This document shows, piece by piece, positions 14,442-16,660 of a stretch of 16,660 nt of DNA. How positions within the stretch are numbered: position 1 is the stretch's first letter; every line of letters begins with the position of its first letter. The translations under genes and the position numbers were made by a program. This DNA is from an uncultured Bifidobacterium sp. (GTDB lineage Bacteria > Actinomycetota > Actinomycetes > Actinomycetales > Bifidobacteriaceae), in assembly GCA_937874315.1 (NCBI GenBank), contig CALNAE010000131.1:1-16660 (forward strand). Reading direction: 5' to 3'. The notes beneath the pieces are model-generated. The model had not been told where the DNA came from and did not search any database. It saw only the letters and a program-made list of their open reading frames with translations.

Positions 14442-14498
14442 TAGAATCGGGAGTTGACCGTCGGATTCGAGTGGAACCGGGTAACTGCCGGTTCGCAC
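14442..14498 (+). promoter_or_regulatory. Candidate thrC promoter and leader hairpin
   Basis: TAGAAT (14442-14447) is a reasonable -10 box without a clear -35, giving a leader of about 95 nt. The leader forms a hairpin: GAACCGG (14474-14480) pairs perfectly with CCGGTTC (14488-14494) around a 7-nt loop, and three more pairs (GTG/CAC) follow after a one-base bulge. No T-run or leader peptide rich in Thr or Ile codons is evident. Confidence 0.4.
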
Positions 14499-14546
14499 AG
14501 CACGAGCCCGGGTCTTGAGTCTGCACCACACGAGCAAGGATCAGAT

Positions 14547-16085
14547 GTGAACACCTTCCATAGCACACGAAGCAATGACGAGACACTGACATCTAGGCAG
14601 GCGATTCGGCGCGGGTTGGCAGCTGACGGCGGGCTCTATATCGACGATAAGCTAGGCGCCGCCGCCATCGATGTGGCGCCCTTGGTGGGTGCCTCATACC
14701 AGCGCATCGCGACCACGGTGCTGGCTGCGTTGCTCCCCGATTTCAATGCCGAGGAACTGCGCCAATGCGTCGAGGAGGCATATGGAACGCAATGGTCCGA
14801 CCCCGCCATCACCCCGTTGAGGCCCCTGGGCGACGACTACGTAGTGGAACTCTTCAACGGCCCGACCAGCGCCTTCAAAGACGTGGCGCTGCAGATACTG
14901 CCGCGGCTCATGGCCCGCACCGCCCAGACACCTGCCGAGCGGGCCGAGAAGATCATGATTCTCACGGCCACCTCGGGAGATACCGGCAAGGCCGCGTTGG
15001 CGGGATTCGCCGACGTGCCCGGCACCGGCATCACCGTCTTCTATCCGGAGGGCAAGGTCAGCGACGTGCAACGCCTGCAGATGGCCACGCAGACGGGTGG
15101 CAACGTCAATGTCTGTGCAGTGAAGGGCAACTTCGATGACGCCCAGAGCGCCGTCAAGCGCATATTCGCGGACGAGGAACTCGTCCGCTCGCTGTCCCAA
15201 GAACACCAGGTAACGCTCTCCTCGGCGAACTCCATCAACATCGGACGGCTCGCGCCGCAGGTCGTCTATTATTTCTCTGCATATGCGCAGCTGGTCGAAC
15301 GAGGCGCAATTCACGTGGGCGACGGCGTGGAATTCTGCGTGCCGACGGGCAACTTCGGCGACGTGCTCGCCGGATACTACGCCAAGATGCTCGGTCTACC
15401 GGTCAAGCACCTCATCGTGGCCAGCGACAGGAACAACGTGCTCTTCGATTTCCTCACCACGGGTACCTACAACCGCGAGCGTCCGTTCTACCAGACCACG
15501 TCGCCCTCGATGGACATCCTGGTCTCCTCGAATCTTGAGCGCATGCTGTATTACATGGCGGACAAGGACACCCGGCTCATCCAGATGCTGATGAACGACC
15601 TGACGCATTGGGGGGCCTATGAGATTCCCGAGCCGTTGCTGGGCAAGATCCGGCGGCTGTTCGGCTGCGGCTGGGCCGACGAGAACCAGGTACGCGACGC
15701 TATCCGCTCCTGCTGGCGCGAGCACCGCTACGTGATCGATCCGCACACCGCATGCGGCTACTTCGTCATGCAACAGATGCCACGAGACCCCGGCACGCCA
15801 AGAGTCCTGCTCAGCACGGCCAGCCCGTACAAATTCCCTCGTGTGGTAGGTGAGGCGCTGGGAATCGATGATACGAACAGCGGTGATTGCGCCGATGATT
15901 CAACGGTTTCCCCCACAGTCGCCTCCACGAACGATTTCGCCTTTATGGACGCATTGGCCGAGGTCACGGGTACCGCCGCGCCCGCCTCTCTACGCGGCCT
16001 CGAGCACGCCACACCCCGATTTGCCACAACCGTGGATATCGAGCGGATGCCCGACGTGGTGCGGCAGGCGGCCGCCGCACTCTGA
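14547..16085 (+). CDS. thrC: Threonine synthase
   Basis: ThrC converts O-phosphohomoserine to threonine with pyridoxal phosphate. The N-terminal family segment TRSNDETLTSRQAIRRGLA (7-25) is followed by DGGLYI. The PLP lysine is Lys111 in FNGPTSAFKDVALQ, and the phosphate-binding motif is TATSGDTGKAA (140-150). SSANSINIGRLAPQ, PTGNFGDVLAGYYAK and a C-terminal TASPYKFPRVVGEALG complete the fold. At 512 residues it is the long form found in bifidobacteria and fungi rather than the short mycobacterial type. A variable Ser/Asp-rich insert lies near the C-terminus, after GEALG. I use the GTG at 14547 because AAGGA precedes it by 6 nt; a TTG at 14454 would add 31 unconserved residues. It is transcribed divergently from proA and appears monocistronic. 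Confidence 0.96.
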   Translation: MNTFHSTRSNDETLTSRQAIRRGLAADGGLYIDDKLGAAAIDVAPLVGASYQRIATTVLAALLPDFNAEELRQCVEEAYGTQWSDPAITPLRPLGDDYVVELFNGPTSAFKDVALQILPRLMARTAQTPAERAEKIMILTATSGDTGKAALAGFADVPGTGITVFYPEGKVSDVQRLQMATQTGGNVNVCAVKGNFDDAQSAVKRIFADEELVRSLSQEHQVTLSSANSINIGRLAPQVVYYFSAYAQLVERGAIHVGDGVEFCVPTGNFGDVLAGYYAKMLGLPVKHLIVASDRNNVLFDFLTTGTYNRERPFYQTTSPSMDILVSSNLERMLYYMADKDTRLIQMLMNDLTHWGAYEIPEPLLGKIRRLFGCGWADENQVRDAIRSCWREHRYVIDPHTACGYFVMQQMPRDPGTPRVLLSTASPYKFPRVVGEALGIDDTNSGDCADDSTVSPTVASTNDFAFMDALAEVTGTAAPASLRGLEHATPRFATTVDIERMPDVVRQAAAAL

Positions 16086-16086
16086 T

Positions 16087-16170
16087 TCATAGTTCCCTGC
16101 GTCGATAGATCGCTATGGACAGGTGCAACGACGCCGCGACCATGGCGCTGACGATAACTGCGATGATCAC
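16087..16170 (-). CDS. Possible 27-residue single-span membrane protein coupled to the GntR gene
   Basis: A GTG start overlaps the stop of the GntR gene as GTGA, and a short frame follows to a TGA at 16087. The peptide is MIIAVIVSAMVAASLHL followed by SIAIYRRREL: one hydrophobic helix of about 21 residues ending in a positively charged RRR tail, as expected for a small inner-membrane protein. Translational coupling to the regulator is plausible, since genes beside YtrA-type regulators often encode membrane proteins. Against it, the ribosome-binding site is weak (GGGCGA), the frame is very short, and it could be the remnant of a longer gene. It ends 1 nt from the convergent thrC stop. Confidence 0.35.
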   Translation of the reverse strand: MIIAVIVSAMVAASLHLSIAIYRRREL

Positions 16171-16589
16171 GATCGTCGCCCGGGACGCTCGGACTCGCGA
16201 GCATCCGACGGGTGGTCGAGGTTCCGATATGCCGTTTCGAGCATGCCGAGCAGCTCGAGCAGCTCGATGTCATCGGTTTTGGCCAAATCGCAGGCCTGGG
16301 CAAGCAGGTCCTCGATGCGGGCACGTAATTGCCTGCGCATCACCTCGTCTCCCCGGCTCATGACGAAGGTGCCCTTGCCTTGCAGATTCTGCACGATGCC
16401 TTCGTCGGCGAGCTCCGTGTAGGCACGCGTCACCGTCAGCACCGAGATCCGCAGCTCCTTGGCCAGCCGGCGCAACGATGGCAACGCCTCCCCCGGCTGA
16501 AGTTCACCGGAGAGCACCGCCGAACGGATCTGACGTTTGATCTGCTCGTATATCGGTTCTCCAGACACTGATGAGATGATCAGTTTCAT
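16167..16589 (-). CDS. GntR-family transcriptional regulator, YtrA subfamily
   Basis: This 140-residue regulator has an N-terminal winged helix-turn-helix: PIYEQIKRQIRSAVLSGEL (12-30), GEALPSLRRLAKELRISVLT (33-52, recognition helix region), and the wing ADEGIVQNLQGKGTFV (61-76). The remaining 60 residues form a short helical dimerisation tail and lack a FadR, HutC or MocR effector domain, which defines the YtrA group. These regulators usually repress an adjacent membrane-transport operon and themselves. Paired inverted repeats directly upstream fit autoregulation. The ATG follows AAAGGA with a 6-nt spacer. Neighbours upstream are outside the window; downstream only the tiny membrane ORF fits before thrC. 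Confidence 0.93.
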   Translation of the reverse strand: MKLIISSVSGEPIYEQIKRQIRSAVLSGELQPGEALPSLRRLAKELRISVLTVTRAYTELADEGIVQNLQGKGTFVMSRGDEVMRRQLRARIEDLLAQACDLAKTDDIELLELLGMLETAYRNLDHPSDARESERPGRRS

Positions 16590-16616
16590 CGATGTCCTTT
16601 CGTTGTGCCGCCCGAC

Positions 16617-16655
16617 ACAGTACTGTTGTACTGTTATGGGAAACTATATAACAGT
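16617..16655 (-). promoter_or_regulatory. Promoter/operator region of the GntR regulator with overlapping inverted repeats
   Basis: Two perfect inverted repeats share a half-site. ACAGTA/TACTGT spans 16617-16634 with a 6-bp spacer, and ACTGTTAT/ATAACAGT spans 16630-16655 with a 10-bp spacer. On the minus strand AT-rich TATATAG-like sequence inside the second repeat could be the -10 box. The half-site ACTGT recurs four times. This is a typical arrangement for cooperative binding by a dimeric GntR protein. Confidence 0.55.
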
Positions 16656-16660
16656 TAAGA

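Noticed and set aside
13604..14518. Plus-strand 304-residue frame opposite proA and through the 11-bp array
   Set aside because: It is a shadow of proA that then reads the repeat array as low-complexity Cys/Pro/Arg sequence.
14183..14546. Amino-acid riboswitch, T-box or leader-peptide attenuator before thrC
   Set aside because: No T-box sequence, no Thr/Ile-rich leader peptide and no terminator with a T-run can be seen.

Overview
The window looks like a chromosomal segment of a high-GC actinobacterium, most probably Bifidobacterium. This rests on recalled protein similarity (Prs, GlmU, ProA, RsfS and the long-form threonine synthase), on the rsfS-histidine phosphatase adjacency familiar from actinobacteria, and on tRNA genes without an encoded CCA end. 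No database search was possible, so the species is left open.

Layout. Bases 1-2321 (+) encode a CopB-type (CPH motif) copper/silver P-type ATPase with a very His-rich cytosolic N-terminus. A tRNA-Ala(GGC) with its own terminator lies on the minus strand at 2515-2587. Bases 2914-4914 (-) carry a Ser-rich membrane protein of unknown function downstream of an EamA/DMT-family transporter. Bases 5317-5721 (+) encode a pyridoxamine-phosphate-oxidase-like flavin protein, separated by a strong hairpin terminator from a convergent aldo/keto reductase (5843-6802, -). A 444-bp gene-free stretch follows and contains a nested inverted repeat.

Bases 7247-9941 (-) form a tight operon, glmU-rsfS-histidine phosphatase, which combines UDP-GlcNAc synthesis, ribosome silencing and a phosphatase. 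Upstream of it lie tRNA-Gln(UUG) and prs (PRPP synthase), both on the minus strand. Bases 11428-14182 (-) form a second tight operon, proA - acidic unknown protein - nadD, joined by two ATGA stop/start overlaps. Prs, NadD and GlmU place PRPP, NAD and cell-wall precursor synthesis next to each other.

The 364-bp divergent region between proA and thrC holds the most unusual DNA in the window: an array of eleven degenerate 11-bp tandem units, preceded by a 15-bp tandem duplication. thrC (14547-16085, +) follows. On the other strand, convergent with it, is a YtrA-type GntR regulator (16167-16589, -) with overlapping inverted repeats upstream that look like autoregulatory operators. Its stop codon overlaps the GTG start of a possible 27-residue single-span membrane protein.

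Most of the window is ordinary housekeeping and accessory metabolism. I see no CRISPR array, transposase, phage genes or recognisable defence system. The points worth a second look are the 11-bp array, the GntR/mini-membrane-protein pair with its operators, the nested hairpin at 7118-7187, the operator-like palindrome before glmU, and two unfamiliar proteins (the Ser-rich membrane protein and the acidic protein between proA and nadD).
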